A program made the position numbers and the translations under genes. A DNA stretch of 64,000 bases. Source: Bacteroidales bacterium (GTDB taxonomy: Bacteria > Bacteroidota > Bacteroidia > Bacteroidales > F082). Position 1 is the stretch's first letter. Each line of letters starts with the position of its first letter. Positions 20,599 through 32,279 of this stretch are shown piece by piece. Location of the stretch: assembly GCA_017477425.1 (NCBI GenBank), contig JAFUVT010000016.1:124001-188000 (forward strand), written 5' to 3'. Below the pieces are notes generated by a model. That model saw nothing but the letters and a program-made list of their open reading frames with translations, searched no databases and had not been told where the DNA came from.

Positions 20599-22179
20599 AT
20601 GTCAAACATCAAACCAAGTGAAATATCGAGCATCTTGCAGATGCAGCTCCAGAACATGAGCAACAAGGTTCAGTTCGAGGAGGTGGGCAAGGTGCTGCAA
20701 GTGAGCGACGGCGTGGCCCACGTCTACGGCCTCGACAAGGTGCAGTCGAACGAACTCGTCGAGTTCGAGAACGGCACCATGGGCGTGGTGCTCAACCTTG
20801 AGGAAGACAACGTCGGCGTGGTGCTGCTCGGTCCCACCGAGGGCATCAAGGAAGGCGAAACGGTGAAACGCACCCAGCGCATCGCCTCCGTGCTGGCAGG
20901 CGAAGGCATGCTGGGCCGCGTGGTGGACGGCTTGGGCCGCCCCATCGACGGCAAGGGCCCCATCCAAGGCAAGACCTACGAGATGCCGCTGGAGCGCAAG
21001 GCTCCGGGCGTCATCTTCCGCCAACCCGTCAACCAGCCGCTGCAAACGGGCATCAAGGCCATCGACGCCATGATCCCCATCGGCCGCGGCCAACGTGAGC
21101 TCATCATCGGCGACCGCCAGACGGGCAAGACCGCCATCGCCATCGACACCATCATCAACCAAAAAGAGAACTTCAAGAACGGCGACCCGATCTATTGCAT
21201 TTATGTGGCCGTCGGGCAAAAAGGCTCCACCGTGGCCAACCTCGTGAAGACTTTGGAAGAGAACGGCGCCATGGACTACACCATCGTGGTCTCGGCCACC
21301 GCCTCCGACCCCGCCGCCATGCAGTTCTATGCGCCTTACGCGGGCGTCGCCATCGCCGAGTACTTCCGCGACACGGGCCGTCACGCCCTCATCATCTACG
21401 ACGACCTGTCGAAACAGGCCGTGGCCTATCGTGAGGTCTCCTTGATTCTGCGCCGTCCCCCGGGACGTGAGGCATATCCTGGCGACATCTTCTACCTCCA
21501 CAGCCGTCTGCTGGAGCGCGCCGCCAAGGTCATCAAGAACGACGACGTGGCGCGCCAGATGAACGACCTGCCCGACAGCATCAAGGACATCGTGAAAGGC
21601 GGCGGCAGCATCACCGCTCTGCCCATCATCGAGACGCAGGCAGGCGACGTTTCGGCCTACATCCCGACCAACGTCATCTCCATCACCGACGGACAGATCT
21701 TCTTGGAAACCAGCCTGTTCAACGCGGGTATCCGTCCTGCCATCAACGTGGGTATCTCGGTGTCGCGTGTGGGTGGCAACGCCCAAATCAAGTCGATGAA
21801 GAAAGTGGCCGGCACCCTGAAACTCGACCAGGCGCAATTCCGCGAGATGGAAGCCTTCTCGAAGTTCGGCGCCGAACTCGATGCCGCCACCTTGGCCATC
21901 CTCGACAAGGGCCGCAAGAACGTGGAGCTGCTGAAACAGCCGCAATACACGCCTATGCCCGTCGAGAAACAAATCGCCATCATTTTCTGCGGCACCAACG
22001 GTCTGCTGAGCAAAGTGCCTGAAAACAAGGTGCTTGAATTCGAAAAGCAATTCCTCGACATCATGCAGGTGAAGCACAAGGACGTGATGGAGCAACTGCG
22101 CGCCGGCAAGATTGACGACGACATCAAGGCGGTGCTGAAGGAAGAGGCGTTGAATCTGAGTGAACACTTTAATGGATAA
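20599..22179 (+). CDS. atpA: F-type ATP synthase subunit alpha
   Basis: 526 residues. P-loop GDRQTGKT at 171-178, and the downstream [33 protein letters not shown] region is diagnostic for alpha. This is the non-catalytic nucleotide-binding subunit of F1. The stop codon lies directly at the edge of an A/T-rich inverted repeat that separates it from atpG. Confidence 0.98.
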   Translation: MSNIKPSEISSILQMQLQNMSNKVQFEEVGKVLQVSDGVAHVYGLDKVQSNELVEFENGTMGVVLNLEEDNVGVVLLGPTEGIKEGETVKRTQRIASVLAGEGMLGRVVDGLGRPIDGKGPIQGKTYEMPLERKAPGVIFRQPVNQPLQTGIKAIDAMIPIGRGQRELIIGDRQTGKTAIAIDTIINQKENFKNGDPIYCIYVAVGQKGSTVANLVKTLEENGAMDYTIVVSATASDPAAMQFYAPYAGVAIAEYFRDTGRHALIIYDDLSKQAVAYREVSLILRRPPGREAYPGDIFYLHSRLLERAAKVIKNDDVARQMNDLPDSIKDIVKGGGSITALPIIETQAGDVSAYIPTNVISITDGQIFLETSLFNAGIRPAINVGISVSRVGGNAQIKSMKKVAGTLKLDQAQFREMEAFSKFGAELDAATLAILDKGRKNVELLKQPQYTPMPVEKQIAIIFCGTNGLLSKVPENKVLEFEKQFLDIMQVKHKDVMEQLRAGKIDDDIKAVLKEEALNLSEHFNG

Positions 22180-22296
22180 TTGATAATTGATAATGAAAAA
22201 TTGATAATTGACAATGGAGAATGGGTAAGGCATAATTGCACAAAGACTGGCATCGCTAAATTGTCAATTTTCAATTCTCAATTTTTAATTGAATTA
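22180..22296. repeat. A/T-rich inverted-repeat element between atpA and atpG
   Basis: The left side holds repeated TTGATAATTGA(C/T)AAT units, the right side ATTGTCAATTTTCAATT and CTCAATTTTTAATTGAA, so the two halves can pair over roughly 35 nt with a few mismatches. The element starts at the atpA stop and ends at the atpG leader. It looks like a small intergenic insertion (MITE-like) inside an otherwise tightly packed operon. Confidence 0.65.
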
Positions 22297-22299
22297 GGT

Positions 22300-23172
22300 A
22301 TGGCATCACTAAAAGAAATACGGGCCAGAATCGCTTCCGTCGCCTCGACGCAGAAAATCACGAGTGCGATGAAGATGGTGTCGGCGGCCAAGCTGAAGAA
22401 GACCGAAGGCATCACGACGCGTTTCCTGCCCTATAAGAACAAGCTGAGCGAGGCCTTGGCCAACTACCTCGGCTCCCTCGAAGGCGAAGTCAGCATCCCG
22501 CTGGCCGAGCACCGCGAGGTGAAGCGGGTGGCGCTGATGGCCTTCTCGTCGAGCAGCGGACTGTGCGGCGTCTACAACTCCAGCATCTGCAAGCTGTTCA
22601 AGCAGGTGTATGACGAGTATGCCAACAGCCTTGGCGCTGAGAATGTGGTCGTTTTCCTCGTCGGGAAGAAAATCAACGACTACGCCAAGAAGTTCGGCAT
22701 CAAGGTGGAGAAACAATATGCGCCTTTGGCCGAGGAAATGTCGTACGACATCGCGACCGAAATCAGCGACACGATGGTCGAGCTGTTCCTCAGCCACAAA
22801 GTGGACCGCGTGGAACTGATTTTCAACCACTTCAAGAACGCAGGCGTACAAGTGCCCTCGCGCGAGGTGGTGCTGCCGCTGAAGACCGAAGTGCAAAGCG
22901 ACGGTTCCTCGTTGGACTACATCGTGGAGCCCGACAAGGAGAGTTTCGTCAACAACCTGATTCCCAAGGTCATCCGCACCAACTTCTACTCCATCATGCT
23001 CGACACGCTGACGGCTGAGCATGGTGCCCGCATGACGGCCATGCACATCGCCAGCGACAACGCCGACCAGCTGTCGCAAGAGCTGAAGATCCTCTACAAC
23101 AAAGCCCGCCAGAACGTCATCACCAACGAACTGATCGACATTGTGGGCGGCGCTGAGGCGCTGAATGGATAA
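22300..23172 (+). CDS. atpG: F-type ATP synthase subunit gamma
   Basis: 290 residues from the ATG at 22300 (MASLKEIRARIASVAST), the standard gamma start; the frame upstream is open only through the A/T-rich repeat. The N-terminal STQKITSAMKMVSAAKL and C-terminal ITNELIDIVGGAEAL helices form the rotating shaft. It is the last gene of the operon and is followed by a strong terminator. Confidence 0.96.
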   Translation: MASLKEIRARIASVASTQKITSAMKMVSAAKLKKTEGITTRFLPYKNKLSEALANYLGSLEGEVSIPLAEHREVKRVALMAFSSSSGLCGVYNSSICKLFKQVYDEYANSLGAENVVVFLVGKKINDYAKKFGIKVEKQYAPLAEEMSYDIATEISDTMVELFLSHKVDRVELIFNHFKNAGVQVPSREVVLPLKTEVQSDGSSLDYIVEPDKESFVNNLIPKVIRTNFYSIMLDTLTAEHGARMTAMHIASDNADQLSQELKILYNKARQNVITNELIDIVGGAEALNG

Positions 23173-23173
23173 T

Positions 23174-23206
23174 AAAAAAGGAGGCAGCTAAGCTGCCTCC
23201 TTTTTT
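23174..23206. terminator. Bidirectional terminator, atpG / murF-alr
   Basis: Stem GGAGGCAGCT-A-AGCTGCCTCC at 23180-23200, preceded by an A-run and followed by TTTTTT. It serves the two convergent transcripts. Confidence 0.92.
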
Positions 23207-25691
23207 ATTCCTGATAATACACCCGCTTCACCCGCTGCGAGACGCGTGTCATTATTTCATACGGAATGGTCTGGCACGCCTTGGCGATGTCGGCAATGTC
23301 GTGCTCGGCGTCGAAGATGACCACCGTGTCGCCTTCAGCGGCTTCGACGTCGCTCAAATCGAGCATACACATGTCCATGCAGATGTCTCCGACGACGGGC
23401 ACCTGCCGCCCGTTGACGTAAAACTTCCCGTTTCCGTTGCCCAGCAAACGCGAGAGACCGTCGGCATAGCCGATGGGAACGATGCCGATGCGCATGTCCT
23501 TTTCGGCACGACCGTGACGGTTGTAGCCGATGCTGTCGCCCTTCGGGATACGCTTGATTTGGTTGATGGTCGTCTTGAGCGAAACCACAGGTTGCAAAGC
23601 GCCCTTGTCGGCCTCGCAAGTGGGCACGCCATAGAGGCCGATGCCCAGACGCACCATATCAAACTGGTATTGCGTGAATCGGGTGATGCCCGCCGTGTTG
23701 AGGATATGGCGCAGCACCTTGTGCGGAAACGCCTCCACGATGATTTGGCTGCCCTCATCGAACTTCCTGATTTGGCTCAGCGTGAATTCGTCCTCGGCGG
23801 GATTGTCGGCCGTGGCCAGATGCGAGAACACGCTCTTCACGTGCAGCATCGGGTTGGCCTTGATGCGCTCGATGAGTTCCGGAAGCTCGTCGTTCGAGAA
23901 GCCCAAGCGGTGCATCCCTGTGTCCAGCTTGATGTGGACATTCAACGGATGCGCCTCGGGCAAGGCCAAATTCTCCATCGCCTTCTCGATGAATTCAAGG
24001 TTGCGGAAGCTGAACACCTCGGGCTCAAGGTGGTATTTGATGATGTTGTCGTAGCTGTTCACCTCGGGACTCATCACCATGATGGGCAGGTTGATGCCTG
24101 CACGACGCAGCTCCACGCCTTCGTCGGCGAAGGCAACCGTCAGATAGTCAACATTATGGAACTGAAGCACATTGGACACTTCGAGGTTGCCGCTGCCATA
24201 GCCGAATGCCTTCACCATCACCATCAGTTTGGTCTCGGGCTTGATCTTCGAGCGATAATGGTTCAGGTTGCTGACCAAATGGTTGAAGTTGATTTCGAGC
24301 ACCGTCTCATGGGCTTTTTCCTGCAATTCCATACCGATCTGCTCAAACTCGAAGGCGCGGGCACCTTTCAGCAGGATGGTCTGGTTGTTGAATTTCGAGA
24401 AGGGGAACTGGGCCAAGAAATCAGGCACGTTCTTGTAGAAATACGCCTCCATGTCGAATTTGTTGGACTGCCGCGAGATGCTTTCACCGATGCCGATGAG
24501 CATATCAACACCTTTCTTCTTCAAAAGTTCGCTGATCTCGGCATACAAATCCATTTCACTTCGGCCGCTCTGAAGAATGTCGGACAAGATGACCACATGC
24601 CGCTTGTGCTGGTGTTGCTGACTCATCACGTCGAGGGCGATGGTGAGCGAGTTGACATCAGAATTGTAGTAGTCGTTGATGATGGTGCAATTGTTGACAC
24701 CCGCCTTGATCTCAAGACGCATGGCCACCGAGGTCAGCGCCAAGAGGCGTTCCGTGATATGGGACGGGGAAAACTTCATCAACAGACACACGGCAATGCA
24801 ATGGATGGCATTCTCGATGGAGGCATCGTCGGCAAAGGGGATGACGAACGCCAGATCAGTATCGTGGTAACGGCATTTGACCGTTGAGGTCTTCTCGTTT
24901 TTCGTCACCTCCTTGACCAGCAAGTCGGCATCCTCGAACTTACGGCTCCAAGTGAAGAGTCGCAGTTTGGAGGCCATACCCGAACGGATGATCACCTGCT
25001 GCACCTCAGAATAATCCATGCAGTAGACCAGTTGTTGTGCCTTGGTAAAAAGGTTCAGCTTCTCCCCGGCCTTCTGCCCGCGGTTGATGAAGTTCTCGTC
25101 GTGCGCCTGCCCGATGTTGGTAAACACGCCGATGGTCGGGCGGATGATGTCCTGCAAGGCCATCATCTCGTCAGGTTCGGAAATGCCAGCCTCGAAGATG
25201 GCCAGTTCGTTGTTCTCGTTCATCTGCCACACCGAAAGAGGCACGCCCACCTGTGAGTTGTAGCTCTTCGGGCTACGGACGATGCTATAGTCGGGGCTCA
25301 ACATCTGATAAAGCCATTCCTTGACGATGGTCTTGCCATTGCTACCCGTGATGCCGATGACGGGGATGTCGAACCGCTGACGGTGATAGGCCGCCAACGC
25401 CTGCAAGGCCTTCAAAGTGTCGTCGACAACGATGAAAGCCGCTCCTGGACACTCCACTTCGGGCAGATGGCTCACCACAAAAGCCCTGACACCCTTCTCA
25501 TAAAGATCTTGGATATATTTATGTCCGTCGTTGCGGTTGCTCTTCAAGGCGAAAAACAACGCCTGTCCAGCATCCATCAGGTGGCGGCTGTCGATCAACA
25601 AATCGCTGATTTTCCGCTCCGCAGTGCCTCCAACCAACTGACCGTTAACCACTTCGGCCACCTTCTGTAGCGTATAAAACTGATGTTGCAT
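23205..25691 (-). CDS. murF-alr: Bifunctional UDP-MurNAc-tripeptide D-Ala-D-Ala ligase / alanine racemase
   Basis: 828 residues, a natural fusion known from Bacteroidota. Residues 1 to about 455 are MurF with the ATP loop GITGSNGKT (114-121), which adds D-Ala-D-Ala to the cell-wall precursor. Residues about 460-828 are a PLP alanine racemase with the PLP Lys494 in MVMVKAFGYGSG and a C-terminal domain ending near DIAKACQTIPYEIMTRVSQRVKR. The fusion couples supply of D-Ala with its use in the cytoplasmic steps of peptidoglycan synthesis. Confidence 0.95.
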   Translation of the reverse strand: MQHQFYTLQKVAEVVNGQLVGGTAERKISDLLIDSRHLMDAGQALFFALKSNRNDGHKYIQDLYEKGVRAFVVSHLPEVECPGAAFIVVDDTLKALQALAAYHRQRFDIPVIGITGSNGKTIVKEWLYQMLSPDYSIVRSPKSYNSQVGVPLSVWQMNENNELAIFEAGISEPDEMMALQDIIRPTIGVFTNIGQAHDENFINRGQKAGEKLNLFTKAQQLVYCMDYSEVQQVIIRSGMASKLRLFTWSRKFEDADLLVKEVTKNEKTSTVKCRYHDTDLAFVIPFADDASIENAIHCIAVCLLMKFSPSHITERLLALTSVAMRLEIKAGVNNCTIINDYYNSDVNSLTIALDVMSQQHQHKRHVVILSDILQSGRSEMDLYAEISELLKKKGVDMLIGIGESISRQSNKFDMEAYFYKNVPDFLAQFPFSKFNNQTILLKGARAFEFEQIGMELQEKAHETVLEINFNHLVSNLNHYRSKIKPETKLMVMVKAFGYGSGNLEVSNVLQFHNVDYLTVAFADEGVELRRAGINLPIMVMSPEVNSYDNIIKYHLEPEVFSFRNLEFIEKAMENLALPEAHPLNVHIKLDTGMHRLGFSNDELPELIERIKANPMLHVKSVFSHLATADNPAEDEFTLSQIRKFDEGSQIIVEAFPHKVLRHILNTAGITRFTQYQFDMVRLGIGLYGVPTCEADKGALQPVVSLKTTINQIKRIPKGDSIGYNRHGRAEKDMRIGIVPIGYADGLSRLLGNGNGKFYVNGRQVPVVGDICMDMCMLDLSDVEAAEGDTVVIFDAEHDIADIAKACQTIPYEIMTRVSQRVKRVYYQE

Positions 25692-25713
25692 AAAAAGCCC
25701 TTCAAATTTTGCG

Positions 25714-25721
25714 CAAAAATA
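25714..25721 (-). promoter_or_regulatory. -7 box of murF-alr
   Basis: TATTTTTG on the minus strand, 23 bp upstream of the ATG, divergent from the pssA promoter. Confidence 0.5.
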
Positions 25722-25741
25722 CGCTTTTTCCGAAAAAAACT

Positions 25742-25749
25742 TACCTTTG
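25742..25749 (+). promoter_or_regulatory. -7 box of pssA
   Basis: TACCTTTG on the plus strand, 17 bp before the ATG, so the mRNA leader is short. Confidence 0.55.
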
Positions 25750-25765
25750 CAAGCTATAAAAACAC

Positions 25766-26488
25766 ATGGAAATGTCCCTCAAGCAACACCTCCCTAACGC
25801 CCTCACCTGCGGCAACCTCGTCTCGGGCTGTCTCTCTATCCTTTTTGTCTCCTTGGGCATGCCCGTCAAGGCCGCCATCATGATTTTCGTGGCTGGTCTC
25901 TTCGACTTCCTCGATGGCTTCGCCGCCCGACTGCTACACGCCCACTCCCCCATCGGGGCTGATTTGGACTCGCTGTCAGATGTAGTTTCTTTCGGCGTGG
26001 CACCAGGGTTCATCATGCGTTATTTGATGTTATATGCAACCGACAAGCCGCTAATCACCTTGTTTGGTATAGAGCTTCTCCCCTGCCTTGCGTTTCTGCT
26101 GCCCGTGTTCTCGGCCATCCGCTTGGCCAAGTTCAACATCGACGACACACAGAAAACATCGTTTCGCGGCATTCCTGCGCCGGGCATGGCCATCTTTATT
26201 GCCTCCTTACCGTTGGCTCTCAGCCAAGCGGGGCATCTCAAAGACGGCGCCTTGGGTTATTGGGCCTGCCTCGGCATCACGCTTTTCTTCTCGTTTTTAA
26301 TGGTAAGCCGTCTGCGTTTCTTCTCGTTCAAGATGAAGTCGGCAAAATGGAAAGGCAACGAGGTGCGGTGGATTTTCCTCATCGTGGCTGTGGCCGGATT
26401 CGCCATTTTCAGGTTCGTGGCGTTGCCGTTCATCATGATGGTTTACATCCTGATGTCGGTGTTTTTTGCCAGGAAAATGGAAGAATAA
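25766..26488 (+). CDS. pssA: CDP-diacylglycerol-serine O-phosphatidyltransferase
   Basis: 240 residues with about seven membrane helices. Begins LKQHLPNALTCGNLVSGCLSI, typical of PssA, and has the complete CDP-alcohol signature DFLDGFAAR-x8-GADLDSLSD. It makes phosphatidylserine from CDP-diacylglycerol and serine, the first step to phosphatidylethanolamine in the inner membrane. The adjacent convergent lptB gene ends 3 bp away, with no room for a terminator. Confidence 0.92.
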   Translation: MEMSLKQHLPNALTCGNLVSGCLSILFVSLGMPVKAAIMIFVAGLFDFLDGFAARLLHAHSPIGADLDSLSDVVSFGVAPGFIMRYLMLYATDKPLITLFGIELLPCLAFLLPVFSAIRLAKFNIDDTQKTSFRGIPAPGMAIFIASLPLALSQAGHLKDGALGYWACLGITLFFSFLMVSRLRFFSFKMKSAKWKGNEVRWIFLIVAVAGFAIFRFVALPFIMMVYILMSVFFARKMEE

Positions 26489-26490
26489 GT

Positions 26491-27228
26491 TTACAGCTCC
26501 TTCTTGTGGAACACGAAGTTATGTCCGAGATACACCTCGCGGACATGTTCATCTTGCGCCAGGTTCTCAGGCGTGTCAGCCTTCAGCACCTTGCCGTCGA
26601 AGAGCAGATAGGCGCGGTCGGTGATGCTGAGGGTTTCGTGCACGTTGTGGTCGGTGATGAGCACACCGATGTTTTTCCTTTTCAGCTTGAAAATGATGCG
26701 TTGGATGTCCTCGACGGCGATGGGGTCGACGCCAGCGAAAGGCTCGTCCAAAAGGATGAAATTGGGGCTCACGGCCAAGGCACGAGCTATCTCGGTGCGG
26801 CGTCGCTCACCGCCCGACAGCTGAATGCCTTTGCTCTTGCGCACATGGTCGAGGCCGAACTCCTCCAGCAGCTCCTCCAACTTCTTGCGGCGATCGACCT
26901 CTTTCATGTCCTTCTTGAACTGCATCACGGAATAGATGTTGTCTTCCACCGTCATCTGACGGAACACCGAAGCCTCTTGGGCCAAATAGCCAATGCCAAT
27001 TTGGGCCCTGCGGTACATAGGCAGGTCGGAGATGTCCTGCTCATCGAGGAAAACCTTGCCCGAGTAGGGTTTGATAAGGCCGACCACCATATAAAACGTG
27101 GTGGTCTTGCCTGCGCCATTAGGGCCGAGCAGACCCACAATCTCGCCTTGTTCGACTTCGATGTTCACATCGTTGACCACGGTACGTTGACCGTATTTCT
27201 TTACCAAATGATCGGTGCTCAGTTTCAT
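26491..27228 (-). CDS. lptB: LPS export ABC transporter ATPase LptB
   Basis: 245 residues, a single ABC ATPase domain. Walker A GPNGAGKT (35-42), signature LSGGERRR, Walker [13 protein letters not shown] and the switch His in [10 protein letters not shown] are all present. The LRRTxAR-type [14 protein letters not shown] and [16 protein letters not shown] stretches are characteristic of LptB. It powers extraction of lipopolysaccharide from the inner membrane with LptFG. It overlaps the kdsD stop by 1 bp, linking it to Kdo synthesis. Confidence 0.95.
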   Translation of the reverse strand: MKLSTDHLVKKYGQRTVVNDVNIEVEQGEIVGLLGPNGAGKTTTFYMVVGLIKPYSGKVFLDEQDISDLPMYRRAQIGIGYLAQEASVFRQMTVEDNIYSVMQFKKDMKEVDRRKKLEELLEEFGLDHVRKSKGIQLSGGERRRTEIARALAVSPNFILLDEPFAGVDPIAVEDIQRIIFKLKRKNIGVLITDHNVHETLSITDRAYLLFDGKVLKADTPENLAQDEHVREVYLGHNFVFHKKEL

Positions 27229-28193
27229 CAGAATATCCCTTCTTTTAAAATATCATGCAAATGGATGATACCCAGATATTTGCCATCTTTCACGACAGGC
27301 AGCTGCGTGATGCTGTTGGAACGCATCTTATGCAAGGCATCCACCACCAAAGCCTCGTCGTTGATAGTCTTGGGGTCGGTGGTCATGATTTGCGAGGCCT
27401 TCACGTGCTCGATGTCAGGCGTGTTCATCAGCATGCGACGCAAGTCGCCATCGGTGATGATGCCCAGCACCTTTTCGCCTTCGCAAACCACAGTGGCGCC
27501 CAAACGTTTGTGCGTCATCTCGATGATGACGCGCGTGAGGTTGTCGTCGGGTCCCACCTCGGGACGTTCATTGCGGACATAAAGGTCTTTGACACGCAGA
27601 TAAAGCTGCTTCCCGAGAGCTCCGCCTGGGTGGAACTTGGCGAAGTCGTCGGTCGAGAATCCGCGACACCTCATTAATATAAGGGCCAGCGCGTCGCCCA
27701 TGACGAGTTGCGCCGTCGTGCTACTCGTCGGGGCCAGACTACCTGGGATGGCTTCTTCGTCAACCGTGACATCGAGGACGAAATCGGCCTGCGAAGCCAA
27801 ATACGACTTGCAGTTGCCCACCATCGCCACAATTTTGTTGCCCCGTAATTTGATGAGCGGCACCAGCACCTTGATTTCAGGCGTTTCGCCGCTTTTCGAC
27901 AAAATGACCACAATATCGCCTTCGCGGACCATGCCCAAATCGCCGTGGATGGCATCGGCAGCGTGCATGAAAACAGCCGTCGTGCCTGTGGAATTCATGG
28001 TTGCCACAATCTTTTGGGCTATTATTGCACTCTTCCCGATGCCCGAAAACACGAGATTTCCTTTGTTTTCAAGCACCAGGTCCACTGTTTTTCGGAAATC
28101 ATCATCGATTTTTTGCTTCAATCCAATGATTGCATTAGCTTCATTATCAATGATTTGATTAACCAATTCAATAATTTGGTCATTTTTTTTCAT
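27228..28193 (-). CDS. kdsD: Arabinose-5-phosphate isomerase (KpsF/GutQ family)
   Basis: 321 residues from ATG 28193. The N-terminal SIS domain (about 30-175; [21 protein letters not shown] and [10 protein letters not shown]) binds the sugar phosphate. Two CBS domains follow (about 205-315, ending with [20 protein letters not shown]). It interconverts ribulose 5-phosphate and arabinose 5-phosphate for Kdo, needed in LPS inner core, consistent with lptB next door. The open frame upstream of 28193 has no domain content and overlaps the divergent recQ start region, so I exclude it. Confidence 0.93.
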   Translation of the reverse strand: MKKNDQIIELVNQIIDNEANAIIGLKQKIDDDFRKTVDLVLENKGNLVFSGIGKSAIIAQKIVATMNSTGTTAVFMHAADAIHGDLGMVREGDIVVILSKSGETPEIKVLVPLIKLRGNKIVAMVGNCKSYLASQADFVLDVTVDEEAIPGSLAPTSSTTAQLVMGDALALILMRCRGFSTDDFAKFHPGGALGKQLYLRVKDLYVRNERPEVGPDDNLTRVIIEMTHKRLGATVVCEGEKVLGIITDGDLRRMLMNTPDIEHVKASQIMTTDPKTINDEALVVDALHKMRSNSITQLPVVKDGKYLGIIHLHDILKEGIF

Positions 28194-28234
28194 TTTTTCT
28201 CGAATTTTTCTTGCGCCGAATGATTTAAAAACTA

Positions 28235-28242
28235 TAACTTTG
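28235..28242 (+). promoter_or_regulatory. -7 box of recQ
   Basis: TAACTTTG with a TTG 21 bp upstream (28211-28213). The leader before the recQ ATG would be about 100 nt. Confidence 0.5.
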
Positions 28243-28346
28243 TCTTTTGTGACAAGGGGAGCAACCGACCCTTTTATAGAACGTAGTTTCTCGAAAGAGA
28301 TTGCAAAATAACACAAATTTTCGGACAATACCAAAAGGAGGAAACA

Positions 28347-30554
<2,208 letters not shown>

Positions 30555-30562
30555 ACTCCCAT

Positions 30563-30661
30563 CAACCATGTCATTCCGAAGATGATGAAGGCATAGATAC
30601 GCTCAGCTAAAGGTTCGGTATGACATGCCTTCATCATCTTCAAGGAATCTATGGTTGGTTG
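30563..30661. repeat. Palindromic intergenic element between recQ and DUF4296 gene
   Basis: A perfect 16-bp stem (AAGATGATGAAGGCAT at 30579-30594, ATGCCTTCATCATCTT at 30625-30640) is extended outward by CAACCAT (30563-30569) against ATGGTTGGTTG (30651-30661). The central 30 nt can fold further. The size and form suggest a small insertion or a REP-like element. Confidence 0.75.
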
Positions 30662-30673
30662 ACATGACGCATT

Positions 30674-31057
30674 ATGAAACAGAAATACCTAATAGTGTTG
30701 ATAGCTATGTTGTTTTCGGCTTGCGGAAACAAGAGCAAAACATTTGTGCCCGAGCGACTGCTCACCGAGCCGGAAATGATCAACGTGATGACCGACGTGC
30801 AAATCATTGAGGCCGACATCAACTACCAGAAAACACAGGAACGCGAGCAAAACGACTCAGTGAAGCCCCAGCCCAAGGATTTCGTCAAAATGTCGAAAGA
30901 CTATTACAGCCAACTCTTTGAGCGTTACGGCATCACGGACAGCATCTTCTCGCAGAATATCCGCTATTACACCGAGCGCCCCGCCGTGCTGGAAAAAATC
31001 ATGGATTCGGTGGTGCAGCGGCTGAAGCGGGAGCAAACTACTTCTTCAACTCAGTAG
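30674..31057 (+). CDS. DUF4296 lipoprotein
   Basis: 127 residues. Lipoprotein signal with lipobox LFSAC (Cys17). The body carries the LLTEPEMINVMTDVQIIEADINYQK and YYSQLFERYGITDSIFSQNIRYYTERP stretches that define DUF4296 in Bacteroidota. Function unknown. Its last 20 bp overlap the end of the convergent lipoprotein gene. Confidence 0.83.
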   Translation: MKQKYLIVLIAMLFSACGNKSKTFVPERLLTEPEMINVMTDVQIIEADINYQKTQEREQNDSVKPQPKDFVKMSKDYYSQLFERYGITDSIFSQNIRYYTERPAVLEKIMDSVVQRLKREQTTSSTQ

Positions 31058-32096
31058 CAATCAAGTCATTCAATTTCTTGGCGGCATCCAGCAGCATACT
31101 CTCGTCCGTAGGGACGGGCACGGGCTGGCTGTTCAAGCGGCTCAAGGTCTCGGCTGAGCAGGCCTCGCGGTCGCCCTTGATGGTGGTGTAGTCGTTCTTG
31201 AAGGTGGATTTCACCTCGAAAGGGACGACGGCCAAAGCACGATAGCCGTATGCATCGTAGTATTTCAGCGTACCCGTGACGGTCACTGCCTTGTTTTGCG
31301 AGTGGTCGGTCACTTCCACGGTCTTGCCGCCATTGGTCTCTTTGAAGGTTACCTCATCGAGACGGTTGGGCGTAATCTGAACGTCGCTAATGGCGACCCT
31401 CACCTCAGCGTCTTTGACGCTCAAGCGTGTGTGGCGTTTTGCAAGATTCGTCACATTGGCCGGCACCTCGCCCTCATCAAAGCTCAAAACGGCATTAGCG
31501 AAGCCGTCCCCCAAGGGGCGTTCATCGTCATTGTAGATGGTGACAAACACGCGGTCGGTCTGGCACATCAGACTCTTCTTTTTCAGTTGGGGAAGGTTGC
31601 TATTTTCCTGGTTGGTACGTTGCAATTGCTCAATAAACTTATCCGCCTCCTCGGCATCCGCTTTCGAACCCGTGTTCAGCAGTTGGTTAGCCTTCGCCAC
31701 CAAGAAAGCCTCGGCATGATTGCGGGCAGCCATCATGTCGTCGTTGAGGTCGAGTTTCACATAGTTCATGCCTTGTTTGACCTCTCTGGGGAAACAAGCC
31801 AACGCCTCGTTGCGGCCTTTCATACTGCAATAACGCTGGTAGATTTCGGGCCAAGCGTCAGGTTGTCCCGTGGCTTTCAGGGCCTGGATGCGCTCGTGGT
31901 CGGCTTGGTTGGCCTTGTGGTAGGAGGCCGCCACATAATTGATGTGTTTCGCGTTCATGTCGCCGGCACAAATGTCGGGCGCAACGCGCTGAATCACTTC
32001 GTCGTACTGTTGGGCTTCATAGAGTTTCTTGGTCGTGTTGCAGGCGGTGAGCATCACGCCGAGCAACAAAGCGGGAATCAGTCGGAGGTATTTCAT
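31038..32096 (-). CDS. Uncharacterised lipoprotein
   Basis: 352 residues. Lipobox LTAC with Cys19 after a short hydrophobic signal. Residues about 25-170 look helical and repeat-like (tetratricopeptide-like spacing: YEAQQYDEVIQRV, ADHERIQALKATGQ). Residues about 180-320 are beta-rich (RVFVTIYNDDERPLGDG; VTVTGTLKYYDAYGYRALAVVPFEV). I do not recognise a family. It would sit on the periplasmic side of a membrane. The 3' ends of this gene and the DUF4296 gene overlap by 20 bp. Confidence 0.8.
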   Translation of the reverse strand: MKYLRLIPALLLGVMLTACNTTKKLYEAQQYDEVIQRVAPDICAGDMNAKHINYVAASYHKANQADHERIQALKATGQPDAWPEIYQRYCSMKGRNEALACFPREVKQGMNYVKLDLNDDMMAARNHAEAFLVAKANQLLNTGSKADAEEADKFIEQLQRTNQENSNLPQLKKKSLMCQTDRVFVTIYNDDERPLGDGFANAVLSFDEGEVPANVTNLAKRHTRLSVKDAEVRVAISDVQITPNRLDEVTFKETNGGKTVEVTDHSQNKAVTVTGTLKYYDAYGYRALAVVPFEVKSTFKNDYTTIKGDREACSAETLSRLNSQPVPVPTDESMLLDAAKKLNDLIATELKK

Positions 32097-32121
32097 TGGT
32101 TTTTCTGTATTTGTTTGACTA

Positions 32122-32193
32122 CGGGACCTTCGACAAGCTCAGGCACCCTTAACTTTTGAAAAAGCCAGGTCCCTGAGCCTGTCGAAGGGCCGT
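32122..32193. repeat. Dispersed palindromic (REP-like) repeat, copy D
   Basis: Left arm CGGGACCTTCGACAAGCTC with AGGCACC, right arm GGTCCCTGAGCCTGTCGAAG with GGCCG, centre TTAACTTTTGAAAAAGCCA. It lies upstream of the lipoprotein gene and before the prenyl synthase promoter. Confidence 0.8.
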
Positions 32194-32252
32194 CTTGTAT
32201 CGATAAAAACTACAAATTTCGCTCCAAATTGTCCGATTTGGCCGAAAATCTT

Positions 32253-32260
32253 TACTTTTG
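32253..32260 (+). promoter_or_regulatory. -7 box of the polyprenyl synthetase gene
   Basis: TACTTTTG, 19 bp before the ATG at 32280. TTG at 32229-32231 is a plausible -33 element. Confidence 0.55.
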
Positions 32261-32279
32261 TGCATCAAATCGACCAAAA

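Noticed and set aside
20602..22233. A 543-codon open frame antisense to atpA (and similar long antisense frames opposite purL, murF-alr, C10 peptidase)
   Set aside because: They mirror strongly conserved genes, are His/Val/Leu/Asp-rich as expected of reverse-complement G/C-rich codons, and have no recognisable domains.
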